Shown: positions 26,101-37,045 of the stretch, piece after piece
Layout: every line of letters starts with the position of its first letter
Numbering within the stretch: the first letter of the stretch is position 1
From: Mycogone perniciosa
Taxonomy: Eukaryota > Ascomycota > Sordariomycetes > Hypocreales > Hypocreaceae
Length of the DNA stretch: 64,000 nucleotides
Direction: 5' to 3'
Assembly: GCA_025331125.1 (NCBI GenBank)
Contig: JAOALB010000192.1
Span: 22,555-86,554, forward strand
Made by a program: the position numbers and the translations under genes
Notes under the pieces: model-generated
Database searches by the model: none
What the model saw: the letters and a program-made list of their open reading frames with translations, nothing else
Told to the model about the DNA's origin: nothing

Positions 26101-28796
26101 TTTTTTATTGCTAGCGTTTACTTAGCAATAAAGGTTAAGACTAGTTACTTACAATTAATTATCTTTTTAATTTAGTTAGTTAAGTATAAGGGTTTTAGTA
26201 GTTTTTTGCCTTTATTTGTATTAATATAAATTATTTTATTTTATAAAGGCATTTTATTATATTAATAATAAATTTAAATTATTTTATTTTATAAAAGTAT
26301 CTCGCTATACTTAAACTAATTTAATATTTAAGTTCTTTTACTTTATAAAGGTATTTCGCTATATATTTTATATATTTATATTTATTAAACTTTAATTAAT
26401 CTGCTTTATAAATTTAGCCGTAATTTAGTATTTACTTATTCTTCCCTTTTAAGGTTAAGGCGCTGCAATAGTATATTTATAGGGTTACTTTTTTTAATTA
26501 ATATTTAATTATAAAGTTAAATAGTATTAAATATATATATTACTAGGCCTATTACTATAATAGCTTTTATTATTATATAAAGGTTTATAGGTTTAAATAG
26601 TTAAATAAAATCTTTATAAAGGTCTTTGCTTTATTAAAGTAATAGTACTAATATAGTAATAACTTTATAATTATAAATACGTTTAAATTTAAGGTTTTAT
26701 AGTTTTACTTTATATTAATAAACTTTTAAAAATAAAATACTATTAAGTAACACCTTTTTTTTAAATTTAATTAAATAAAATCTTTACCATTATATTATTA
26801 AAAATATTTATTTTAATATAGCTTAATAGCTTTAAATTAAAGTATTATAATAATAATACTGCCTAAAAGGTATCTTTTAACTGCTAAAATACTGCCTTTT
26901 TACTTTTTATTAATTAAATTATCTTTAACTTTTTTTTACTTTTACTGCCTTTTAATAAAGTAGTAAAAGGGACTATAATATAAAGGTATCTTTTAATAAA
27001 TTATTAATAAAAGTTATAAAACTTTAAAAATACTTAAATATTCTTAGATAATTGAAGTTTAAGCTATAATATAATAGTATTAATTTAATTAAAGTTTATT
27101 AATACTTTATTTTTTAATACAATATACTTTAAAGATTTAATATTATTTTATTAAAAATTATATTTTAAAGGGTTAATATATAGCTTAGCTTATTTTAATT
27201 ATTTTAAAACTTATTTAATATATTTTATATACTTTTCTTTAATCTTTAAATAAATAAAAGTATTATTAAAATAAACTACATATATAGTATTAATTAACCT
27301 ATATAATACTTTATAAATATAGTATTAAAAGGTTATTAATATATTAATAAACTTAAAAGGTATTATTAAATATTTAAAGTAGCTATAGTATATTTACAAT
27401 ATAGTTTTTTATTTATTTCTTTCTTTAATTTAAATATAATAGTAACCTTCCTTTATATTAATCTTTATAAAATATTAAATACTTTAAGTATAGTTAAAGA
27501 CTTTTAAAATAAAAAGTAAAAGGTAATAACTTTTTTCTATTACTTTATTAAATTTGTAGTAGTTTATATATAGCTATAATATATTCTCCTTTTTTAATAT
27601 AAAAAGGATAGGCGCCTTTACTAAACTCTTTAAAAGGTAGATTTATTTTTTTATTAAATTCTCTTTAAAGTAAATTTAAAGCTTTTTAAGCTTATTTAAA
27701 AAAAGCAAATAAAAACTGCTATATAAGGGTTAAACTTTTGGTAAAAAGTTAATTAAATAGTTTATAGCTTTATACTACAGTAGTATATTAATATAAGCTA
27801 AATTAAATACTTTTAAAAAGGAATAGAATTTCATAAGGATATTAGCAGTAAATCTTTTATTTATTATTTTATTTTTATTTAGCAGTTAAAGGTATTTATT
27901 TAACCTAATAATTATAAATATTTAAGCTAAATTTTTATATATTGCTTAAAACTTATATAGCAGTAAAATCTTTTAATCTTTTTATTCATATTTAAATTAT
28001 TAATATTAATAAATTAAGCTAATCTAAATATAGTATTTTATTAATATTAATATTGTTAATAATATCAAGTTACTTTAAAAGTATATGTTATAGTTAATAT
28101 TAATATAAATATATATAAATTATTAAATAATACTTTAAAAGTTAATAAACTATACTAAAACCTTTTATATACAATCTTAAAGAAATATAAATTTCCTTAT
28201 AGCTTTAAAGTTAAATATCTTTATAAGCATTTAATAAAGTTAATATATTTAAGTAAAGGCTATATTAATAAAGTTAACTTTAATATAGCTATTAAAGTTT
28301 ATATAAGTTTTGATATATATGTACGTTTAAATTATAATAAATATATAAAACTAAATTTTAACTTTGATATTTATTTATTTAATTATAATAAAGCTATTTA
28401 CAATAATCGCTAATTATTTCCCTGCCTTTTTTATAATTAACTAAATATAAATATACAGATATTAAATATTTAATATTATTATAGTAAAAATAATATTAAA
28501 GGTTTATATTTTAAAGTATAGGTATATTATTTAAATGCATTATAGTATTATTATACTCATACCCTATAAATAAATTATAATTAAATATTTAAAGATATTT
28601 ATAAAAGAAGGTTTAAACGTTTAGCTTTTTTTATTTCTTTTTTTAATATAGTTTGACTATATTTTAAAAATAAATAATAAATAAAAGAAGGAAACTATAT
28701 AGGCTTTAAGATATATACTAAAGCTTAAGAAATATATATATATATTAGCTAAAGTTGCCCTTTTAGCTAGAGCTGCTAGGCATTAATAAATAATAT
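23101..28796 (-). mobile_element. RIP-decayed Gypsy retrotransposon, minus strand
   Basis: On the minus strand the region around 27,600-27,540 matches a decayed Gypsy RT block of the type K-K-D-G-x-L-R-x-x-V-D-Y-R-x-L-N-K. About 27,275-27,252 is a decayed FDDTFIY active site (aspartates now AAT). Integrase should lie to the left (roughly 24-26 kb). LTR ends were not identified. Interrupted at 25,964 by a 119 bp element. No open frame remains. Confidence 0.6.
25964..26082 (-). mobile_element. 119 bp TG..CA mini-element, copy 1
   Basis: Reads on the minus strand from TGTAACTAACCG to GGAACATGATA, flanked by a perfect 5 bp duplication ATTAA (25,959-25,963 and 26,083-26,087). It stands out by higher GC in decayed Gypsy sequence. 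Same length as the copy at 29,500 and nearly so as that at 30,669. It contains a TATATAAG box about 30 bp before its end. TG..CA ends plus a 5 bp duplication indicate a very short solo LTR. Confidence 0.8.
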
Positions 28797-29359
28797 TAAA
28801 ATAAAAGGTTATACTAAACTTTATTTAAATACAGCTTTAAGGAAGGTGCACTTAATGCAGTAATAAGGAAACAACTAAGAGTTTACTAAGTAAACAATAA
28901 AATAAACAATTAAATTGTAACTAATCTAGTAGCTGAAAGCTATAAAATATCTAGTGATATACAGCTATTATAAAAGTAATTGTATAAACAATACTTTGTC
29001 TTTTATAATAGTCCTCCGACCTAACAATAGGTGTATGGTAGCAGAATTGGGTTTATGGCTACATTCCTATTTTCCGCAAAATTTATTTGTATATAAAATC
29101 GCTTAAATCGACTCACGGCCATATAAACGGGAAGCCATTTTAGTCAGATTTCTCACAATGCCCATATTGAGTCTAGGGTAAGCGGGGTAGCTGGTCCTAG
29201 CTCAATTGTTATTGTTAAGGATAAGAGAGAATTGCTGACTTACACCAAAGTTCCTCTAGAACTCGGTCCTAGCGTCGGGCCTAAATACGGGTCTAGCCAG
29301 AGTAGGAAGGTTATCCAATTACACCGAAATCCTCACTTTTTAGCCCACCTTTTTAACAA
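28797..29359 (+). mobile_element. hAT-like non-autonomous element, copy 4
   Basis: About 563 bp, collinear with copy 2; keeps GGTTATACTAAAC near the left end and CTTTTTAACAA at the right. It lies at the junction between the AT-rich block and the island. Left boundary and target duplication are unclear because the flank is simple AT sequence. Confidence 0.7.
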
Positions 29360-30078
29360 ATAAATTGTAAATTGTACCTTATTCCAGTCTAATTGCCAAT
29401 TGGTCAAAACGGCCGGGAATACCTTAGTGGTGCCTTATAACCGTTAAAGAGATAGCACCGACACAGCTCAGTTACGCTCTGAAAAGTTTGGTCTGTTTTT
29501 GTGACGAACCGTCATACCGTCACGCCAACAGGCAAAAGAATAGGCTAATAATCGCATTTCTAGCAATTATTATGACGGTACCAACTGTATATAAGGGAAA
29601 CGTGCTTGGAACGTGACAGTTCTTTGTCGTCGACTCGCCGGAAATTAGCTAGATCTATCGGGGTCTAGCTTCTACTCGGGGTATATCATTGCGGTTCATT
29701 CAAATAAGATGCTGTAGCTTCGAAATCTCCTACCAAAAAGTCTCTGCCTGGATGTCGAGTCTACACCTACGGCTATCCCGCCTTACAGCCAAGTTTACTC
29801 ACTTTTGTACCCAATTAATTGCCTCCGGTCTCTAATAGTCGGTCCGTAAAGGAAGAGGCTACGGGTACTCCGTATGCAGTAGCAACACAATCGATGCGAC
29901 GATAGAGCCTTGTCTTCTCACCGTCCCGATCGTCTAGGCTCGGCAGATACCGAAAAGTCCACATCTTAGTAATTCTCCGTAGAATAGGAACAATTTTTTG
30001 TTAAGTCTAGGGCACTATTTCTTTATCCTAGCTTGAACCCGCGTTTCGGTACCTGACTATAGAACGATTCCGAATAAA
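29360..30078. other. Non-coding start of the gene island
   Basis: Balanced base composition begins here. Apart from the 119 bp element at 29,500 nothing gene-like is seen: frames are short on both strands. One TACTCCGTA motif lies at 29,866-29,874. Confidence 0.5.
29500..29618 (+). mobile_element. 119 bp TG..CA mini-element, copy 2 (best preserved)
   Basis: TGTGACGAACCG ... GGAACGTGACA. Flanks GTTTT and GTTCT differ by one base, so a 5 bp target duplication is likely. It contains ACCGTCATA near the left end and TATGACGGT further right, an inverted pair able to form a hairpin, and TATATAAG before the right end. Confidence 0.75.
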
Positions 30079-30493
30079 TGTGACGATCCGGGTTGGTTCT
30101 CAAGGGATAAACCGAGGTTCGTGGGTTTATGTTGACAGAGAGGTCAGGGATGAATACTGAGCAGGATACGGAGTAATGTAGTTACAATTCTATAGAACAG
30201 GCGGTTCTAGTGAATGCAATTTATTAACGACTGTTTAAGTAACTATACTAAACGAGTAATAAGCCAGTCATATATATATAAAGGAAATCTATATATAATT
30301 ACTGATGTCCTAGTGGGCGTTGCTGCGATTACTGTAATAGTATAGTGATCGAGTAAGTGATTACACTTCTTGGTGGAGTGAGCGTTTAAGTGATTACTCT
30401 TAGCGCGGTGATCACTTCTTAATGATTGGTCGGTGTAACCGATATTCTCCCATGCCCCCGTGACCTGGTCTTCGACATGGTCGGGTCGTGACA
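30079..30493 (-). mobile_element. Solo Gypsy LTR, little decayed
   Basis: 415 bp, TGTGACGATCCGGG ... CGGGTCGTGACA on the plus strand, flanked by a perfect 5 bp duplication ATAAA (30,074-30,078 and 30,494-30,498). It is a solo LTR left by recombination between the two LTRs. Same family as the LTRs at 1,964, 38,503 and 63,927. In the coding sense of that family it runs on the minus strand, starting TGTCACGACCCG. Confidence 0.9.
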
Positions 30494-30668
30494 ATAAAGG
30501 GGAACTACTCCGTATTATTAATCGTATTCTCAGCGAGTGGCAAATTATCCCCTCGCTTAGATCTTTTGTATGCCCCTTGATAGGCTATGCATATTATTAC
30601 TGTTCGACTGAGATACATAGTAGTTTTTTAAGCCTTAAACTTTTATTTATATAACCCTAACTTATTTA

Positions 30669-30789
30669 TATAACGAACCATTATACTATAACGCCAAATA
30701 GGGCAAAAGATTAGGCCATTGATCGCATTTGTAGCAATCAACGTGATGGTACCAACCGTCTATAAGGATAATCGTGCTGGAACGTGACG
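30669..30789 (+). mobile_element. 119 bp TG..CA mini-element, copy 3 (121 bp, diverged)
   Basis: Starts TATAACGAACC and ends GGAACGTGACG, keeping the central ATCGCATTTGTAGCAAT and GGTACCAAC blocks. Flanks ATTTA and ACATG do not match, so the target duplication is lost or the ends are rearranged. Confidence 0.65.
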
Positions 30790-32076
30790 ACATGGTTTCA
30801 TATCCGCATTTTTTTATACATCTGCACTCCCGTCCATCACACACAGGCAGAAAAAAGGCATAATGCCGAATAAAGCAAGTAAATAATACATCGGCTTGCG
30901 CTATTGACGAGATAAAAAAATACAGTGGCCGGTGAGACGGTGGTGGTGGCTCTCCTCTTTTCTTCTTATCAATGCCATATACATACATATATACATACGG
31001 GCTCCATACATATGCTTTGCCAAGTATCCCCTGTAGATGGCTCCATCGACAGACAGGTATGATTCAATTGATGCTCCATACTACGGAGTATACCCTCTAT
31101 GAATCATGTTGAGTGAACAAAAGGAAGGGGCACAAAAAGACTCAACTAATAGAATCCATGGATGATTCTAAATGGATTACCAATGCTGTGGATCTCTCGG
31201 TCACTGGTCGGCGCACTACACCTATCGTTATAATCCCTATAAATCTCTCACTTGTGAGCTTATACCTGTACTATACCTTTTGTTATGTGTGTGGGGTCTC
31301 TAATGCTCTTTAGTCTACTCCGTACCTAGTATCTTATGCCCAGGGTGCCCTACTCCGGCTCGACCAGGCCCAGTTTATACGTTGTGTGTGCGGAGCATGT
31401 ATGTACATCCGTCTGTACGAACGGGCAGAAGTGGGATATCGCCCCAAGCCGTCTCCTTAACCGCATCAATTCCAGAGCGGGCAGCCAGCCGATACTGCAG
31501 AGGCTTACGAAGAACGTACGTCAGGGTACTGCTCCGTACAGTACATTGCCTTGGCAATCCTAGCCTGCCTATCCTGGCCCGGGCGTCCTGCCGGTCCGTT
31601 ATGCTTGATGTTGCGGTTCTCTCCTGGCTGCCCTGCCCTCCCCTGCCCTTGTCGGCTTGCTATCTGTAAACCGTCGTACCAGACCAGCAAAAGTGAAGTG
31701 TACACGTCAGCAATTGTAGCTGATAGTGCAAGTTATATTGCAGTTGACACTATCTGTCTGGATGGGGTCCATAACAGGTCAAAGTCGCTCATGCAGCAGC
31801 AGTCTAGTCAAGGTTACGAAGCATATCACTGCGAACCTGGTCTGTCTCCACAAGGGAACGTCCAAGATGGAGCCATGCAGGATCGAGGGAAGCATGAACA
31901 ACAGTCCCATACTTTAAGTGTATAAGACGTCCTTCTCTCGACCTTCGACATGCAAGAATCAGATCCGAAGTAGAACAATTCTCTCAGCTTGCCTTCTCAT
32001 CCTCATCCTCATATTTCATCTTTTCTTTCCTCTCCTCCTCCCATCCTTTCTACTCCATGCTATAACTCTATTCTAT

Positions 32077-32116
<40 letters not shown>

Positions 32117-32128
32117 ACATTCATCATT
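30790..32128. other. Intergenic region and upstream region of the adenylation gene
   Basis: Several overlapping frames of 60-124 codons exist around 31,113-31,925 on both strands. None has introns, domains or believable composition, and they overlap each other. TACGGAGTA or its complement occurs at 31,082 and 31,316. The last ~150 bp are pyrimidine-rich, as is common upstream of fungal start codons. Confidence 0.5.
32080..32111 (+). repeat. (CT)n microsatellite upstream of start codon
   Basis: Uninterrupted CT dinucleotide run of about 16 units ending 17 nt before the ATG at 32,129. Pyrimidine tracts in this position are frequent in fungal core promoters and leaders. Confidence 0.85.
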
Positions 32129-34484
32129 ATGGATGCTCACAGCAGACCCTCCTCTCCTCATACCCTCATGCAGTTTGGCCCTAAGATTCCCTGCCCTTTC
32201 CCGACCGTCACAGCCTCCTTCTACCATTATGCCACATCCTTTCCAGATGCCGTGGCTGTCCGCGACATGTCAGGTGCTACCATTCGAGAATTGACATACC
32301 GTCAACTCGCTCTTATAGCGCAGGCACTTACTGTAAGATTTCGCAGACTAGGCGTCCGCCCCCGCCAAAGAATCCCCCTCATGGTTAAGCGAAGCATAGA
32401 GATGGTAGTAGGCATCTGGGCAATCTTGTTATGTGGCGCCCAGCATGTGCCTCTTGATGGGGAGGTTATATCTGACTTAACTATCTAACATGTTGCCGAA
32501 CAATCTGGAGGAGATATTATCTACTATATGGCTTCAACGGTCCAACGCATTCGTGACCTTTGCCCGAGCGCCACTCCCGTCATTATTGAAGAGACCCTGG
32601 CTGCCACAAACGACGAGGCTCCCGTTGGAGAATGGATGGACCTGTCAACCTCTGATGGCGGATGCTACATCATTTATACATCTAGTACGTACATACATAT
32701 AATATATGATATGAGACGTACACTGGCCTGCTATCCCAAGTTGTCAAAAATAAAATATATGCTAGACAAACCCTCCCTTCAACAATGCTAACATATATCA
32801 TCAGGAACTACTGGAAAGCCCAAAGGCGTGGATGTAGCACACAAAAATGTTGCCAACCTCGTGTGCATATCTTCCTGTAATCTTGATATTCAGCTAGGGA
32901 CCTGCGTGGGACAAGCCCTTAATATAAGCTTCGACATGTGTATGTCGTTTTTTTCCCTCTCCCAATTGCCTGTTTAGGCAACTCTCTCCCCCTTTATCAG
33001 TGGAGTCAGATTTAGGTTGCTAACAACAAGAAACAGCCGCATGGGAGATCTTCGCATGCCTGTGTAATGGCGGCACCCGTGTCATTCGGGGCTCCAAGTG
33101 GGAGCCCACAATTAAGCAGGTAAGTCACGAACCCGAATTATGATTACAAATCGTCTAAGTCAAGAATGTGAAAAGAGAGCTAGCTAAGTAACGTGCAATT
33201 CTTAGCTCGATGGTCTGATTTGCACGCCAACTATCCTGTCTCTATACCCTCCTACCAAGTACCCTAAGATTAAAGTCGTTGCTACAGCTGGCGAAACTAC
33301 ATTACAGGAGTAAGTTATCAAGGATTCGCTTTGCGCTTCCCAATTTGCTACGCATTCCCTTTCTCTATAAAGTTTGATCTTAATGTTCTTTTTCTCTCAA
33401 ATAGCCTTACTGACCTATGGGCTACCCATGCGACTTACTGGAACTGCTGTGGTCCCACCAAGACAACTATCGTAAACACGATGCAGAAGCACATTGTCGG
33501 CGACGGACTCTCTATCGGTCGGCCGACGCCAAACAACAATGTTTATATCCTTGATAATAATGGTCAACCTGTCCCCGTGGGTGTGGCGGGTGTTATGTGG
33601 GCCGGCGGACATGGCGTGTCTCGTGGCTACGTGGGACTTGAGGCTAAGACAAAGGAGTCTTATATTCCAGACCTCTTTGCTAATGATGGGTAAGCTTCGA
33701 CTACGAGTTTTCAGCCCCTCCGCTTGGTATCAAAGGAACGAAACAGAAAGGGACTGATATGCTGTCTTGGACTAATAGATTTAAGATGTACTGTACCAGC
33801 AACTCGGGTCAATGGCGTCCAGATGGTTCAATCGGGATTCTCGGCCAAGTAGACAACCAAGTCAAGGTCAAGGTAAGTCGGCCATTTCTCTTTATATGCC
33901 TAGTCGCGTGTCACGTTTTTGTTGTTGCTGCTCTTGTTTGCATCAAGAATTTAACAGGCGGGAACCGAAATAGGGATTCCGAGTTGAGCTCGACGGCGTT
34001 TCTTCTTCCATGGCCTGTGCCCCTGCCGTCACACGAGTTTGTACCTTATTGATCGACGGTCAGATTCACGGCTTTGCCGCCCCCCGGAACCAGGACAGCT
34101 CCACTATTCTGGAACATACACGGAAACTCCAACCTTACTATGCCGTCCCGTCCAAGCTTCACCTTCTCAATGAGTTCCCCATTACGGCGAACGGAATGAT
34201 TGATAAGAAGGCCCTTCGCGCCTTGGCCACAGCGCTAACGGTGGCGGTCAATGAGACTCCGCTGGCGAATAAAAAGGCCCGAGGCTCAAAGCCAAAGTCC
34301 GGCGGGAGTGAGCAGGGGACGCTGGTCGAAGAGCGAGCTATTTCCTCCACTTCAACAACACCTTCCTTTGTCAGGCCCCAGCGAGAAGGAGGAAAAGCTC
34401 GACCTATCTGCCGATATCCCAGAGAAGATCTGGTCAAAGCCATGGCGTGGAGTCGGAAACCGCATTAACACAAGTCTAAGTTGA
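32129..34484 (+). pseudogene. NRPS-like adenylation-domain gene with premature stop
   Basis: Amino-acid/acyl-adenylating enzyme of the NRPS A-domain family. Exons fitted by eye: 32,129-32,684; 32,805-32,939; 33,037-33,119; 33,206-33,309; 33,405-33,689; 33,779-33,872; 33,974-34,307; 34,375-34,484. All introns are GT-AG, several with CTAAC branch points, and phases are continuous (566 codons). Core motifs in order: A2-like VPLDGE, A3 as SRTTGKPKG, A4 FDMSAWE, A5 CCGPTK, A6 SRGY, A7 as YCTSNSG, A8 GQVDNQVKVKG, A10 as NGMIDKKAL. A TAA at 32,486-32,488 stands where a Gln codon is expected. A3 Gly, A5 Glu and the A7 Gly-Asp pair are replaced, and the A10 Lys is Met. No carrier or release domain follows. 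Likely a recent pseudogene; an A-domain-only protein or the 5' part of a longer gene are alternatives. Confidence 0.8.
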
Positions 34485-35519
34485 CTCCAACCCTCGCCTC
34501 TCTCGTAGAAGTAAATGACCTCCCTCAATGTACGGTCCAAAGTGGATCACTCGCAAGCTCGCCAATCACAACCGCCACTCGAAAGCTACGCAATCAGTGA
34601 CTCCCAATCACAGCCCACTCGTGTCCACTCGTCTCATCGCGCTGCTACACACAAGTCCCACTCCCTCCAGTCGACTGACTCTATTGGCTCAACTCATTCT
34701 TCGTTGCGACTGGCTGGTTCCACCCCTTCATGCACGTTGGGGCACTGGGGATTGGACCCTTACTACCAAACATATAGAAATCAGGCTCCCCAGGTATCTC
34801 GCCATACTCCGTACAGCAAGAAGTGACCTCAAAACGCTCTCGCATTTCGACTCCCGGAAAATCTTTCTCAAGATCTCCGACCCCAGCTCGCCATTGGCTC
34901 CTGGTTGTTCCGTCTCGCCTACTCGACTAGAGATTCTCCGAACCTCTCACACTCGCCCACTCGTGTTTGTCATCGCTGCGCTCTTCCTCAGTGCTCGCCA
35001 CGCTCACACTGCTTGCTCCTCTCGTCGCAAGGGTCCCAGTGCCCAGAGATCTTGGAGGTTAACTTTTATCTGATGATAGTACATGCTCTCTCACGGTCGC
35101 CAGTTCACTTCGTTCACTAAAAAATAATTATTGACTCCATGTCACTCTCACAGATTAATTCGACACAATCACTCTAATAAATGAGGCTACCGCCAACATG
35201 ATCTCCACATACAATCTCAAAAACACATGGTGTAGATATACATCACAAAGACACTTAAATAAAATAATAATAACAAAGTCTATTCTCTCTAACAATACTA
35301 TCTAAAGATAAATACACTACTCTCGTGAACATTTCACATCGTGTCCTACGGCCACTCTGCACCCCAAGGGAATACCTTATATAGTCCAGGAATGGGCCTG
35401 CGGCGCTGCACTACAAGTCTAATAAAGTGAAGCTAACTAGCAACACTACTAATGAGGAAATACATGATCACATTACAGAGTTTCTCATCAAATTCACCAA
35501 CATTCATCCGGTTCATATA
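34485..35519. other. No recognised gene; CACTCG-rich GC segment then AT-rich segment
   Basis: 34,500-35,120 is relatively GC-rich with scattered CACTCG/CGAGTG hexamers and one long plus-strand frame (34,528-35,073) of unlikely composition. It could be a decayed 3' extension of the adenylation gene or an unknown repeat. 35,130-35,450 is simple, AT-rich and non-coding. TACTCCGTA occurs at 34,805. Confidence 0.4.
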
Positions 35520-36006
35520 CTACCATGACCGGCTTATCAGCTCATGTACGACAAGAACATTGCCAAATGTCGGAAAGATCCCTCTCATCCAGCTCTCGTC
35601 TTTTCCGATTAGAATATACATAAATATCCGTATCACTAAGATACCGTCTTTCCCAGTCGGCATCTCAACAAAACCATTGACATCCAAGGTACCTCCGTAA
35701 TTCTAAAAAGGATGTAACCCAACGATTTCCACCCACTGTACATTTCAATGTCACATACAAATCTGTTCCACTACCTTGTACCCTCGTCACATCCCAGCTG
35801 TCAAACTTCTTTTCCAACTCTTTGATCAGATGCTCCCGCTCATATGAAGATGAACAGACAAGAGTACGGTCAAACTCTCTCCGATCTGTCACCGTCTCAC
35901 CAGGCAATTTGACAACCATAGCATCGTGGGTTCCAAGAATGTCTCTACCCATATTTTCTCTACCTAACTTCCAGCCACGCACTGTCTCAACAAATACTTC
36001 AGCCAT
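35520..36006 (-). CDS. Hypothetical protein, split reading frame
   Basis: Not recognised. From ATG at 36,006 a minus-strand frame of 113 codons runs to 35,665. It has a mixed hydrophilic composition and a charged helix-like stretch (REHLIKELEKKF). A second frame, shifted by one, runs from 35,702 to a TAG at 35,522-35,520 and also looks protein-like (GGTLDVNGFVEMPTGKDG). Joining them needs either a frameshift near 35,702 or a GT-AG intron of only ~34 nt ending TTTTTAG, unusually short. The combined product would be about 150-170 residues, with no signal peptide and no clear membrane segment except a short hydrophobic stretch (VIRIFMYILIG). A decayed gene is the likelier reading. Confidence in it being a gene is moderate. 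Confidence 0.4.
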
Positions 36007-36831
36007 ATTATCAAATAATCTGTTCGTTCAGCCCAACTCTCATTCAATTACAATAAAGGATGCTTTCAACTATGAAAAAGATTCCCCTTGGGTGCAGGCT
36101 GGCCAGAGGACAGAATGTGAAGAACAACAGCCAGCGTATCTCTAATCTGAATACCTCATGTCAGTCATAGTCTCTCTCAAGATAATAAAAAAAGAAATCA
36201 AAAGTCACTCTCGTAAAATAAAATGTCACACTCACGGTGGAATGAATCGGACTCACCTGCCTAGCTCAAACAATGATCGCTACGCTCAAAGAATGATGAA
36301 GGAACCAAGTTCACTCTTTCCGAAAGATGTCGGGGTCCCTCCATATATCACTTCATCCCACATTGTACGGTCGTTTGTGGATCCCTCCATGCTAGCGAGG
36401 CGGATAAGGGTATGCCAACCAGTAATATTCTTCAAGCAACCAGAGAAAATCCAGTCTTTCTATTTGAGTGTTTAATGCCTTGATCGTGAAAGATTTTAGT
36501 ATTTGCTGGTATTTGATATGTTTGGTGTGTTTGGCCGTATTATAGGACTGTTTATACGGGGCTATCACGAAGCAACACTGTCGCTAAGCTGGTGTGGAGC
36601 AAGTGGTCTGTCTTTTTAGTTTCTCCCCCTCTCTAAAAATAATTTAATAAGCTAAGTAGCTTGACGAAAGAATCAGAGACGAGTGTTAAGTATTTTGTTT
36701 CCGATATTCATGTACCATAGTCTAAAAGTTGACGCAACTCGTTGCCTATGAGAAGAGGTAAATCTCAGCGTTAATGCCTTGATCTGGTCACCACAAACAC
36801 ATGCACCGCTGAGCAAAGACCATATACTATC
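36007..36831. other. Intergenic, no gene recognised
   Basis: Short frames on both strands (for example plus 36,158-36,475) lack domain, intron or compositional support. Probably upstream region of the minus-strand gene ending at 35,520. Confidence 0.45.
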
Positions 36832-37045
36832 TGTGACGGAGCGCGGCACAGCTATGTGCCGCATAGAGAGATGAGAAATGATGCTTGATTCTATGAAAAG
36901 AGAGTGTGTGCCGTAATGGCATCTATATATGCGTATAGCTAACTAAGGTGGGAAAGGGAAAGGAAAACGCTGTAAGAACCTTACGCGATATGCATACCAG
37001 CAAATAGCGTTAATTAGTGCGCCTTAGCGCTTACCAGCGTGATAT
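36832..37045 (-). repeat. Diverged solo LTR fragment related to the Copia family
   Basis: Begins TGTGACGGAGCGCGGCACAG. This aligns with the reverse-complement right end of the Copia LTR (TATCGCGGAGCGCGGTATAG at 50,741), and GATGCTTGATTC fits AAAGCTTAATTC. Further blocks CTTACGCGATAT and CCTTAGCGCTTACCAGCG also match the LTR in order. The terminal CCTAACCCAACA is not seen, so the right end is lost. It is CpG-rich and not RIP-decayed. Confidence 0.5.

Noticed and set aside
30243..30494. Minus-strand frame of 83 codons
   Set aside because: It lies within the solo Gypsy LTR (30,079-30,493), so it is a chance frame.
30686..30988. 100-codon minus-strand frame
   Set aside because: It overlaps the 119-bp element copy 3 and has no domain or compositional support.
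31336..31925. Several overlapping frames of 60-124 codons on both strands
   Set aside because: They overlap one another in different frames, have unnatural composition, and sit in the presumed upstream region of the adenylation gene.
32080..32111. Frames through the CT repeat encoding Leu/Ser runs
   Set aside because: Pure translation of a microsatellite in the leader region.
34308..34374. Frameshift near the 3' end of the adenylation gene
   Set aside because: A GTGAGC donor and TTTGTCAG acceptor define a 67-nt intron that restores the frame, so no frameshift is needed.
34159..34443. 94-codon minus-strand frame
   Set aside because: Antisense shadow of the last coding exons of the adenylation gene.
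34528..35073. 181-codon plus-strand frame
   Set aside because: Composition dominated by Ser/Thr/Leu/Arg from CACTCG-rich DNA, overlapped by other frames, no motif; left as unassigned sequence rather than a gene.
35822..36145. 107-codon plus-strand frame
   Set aside because: Antisense to the more protein-like minus-strand frame at 35,665-36,006.
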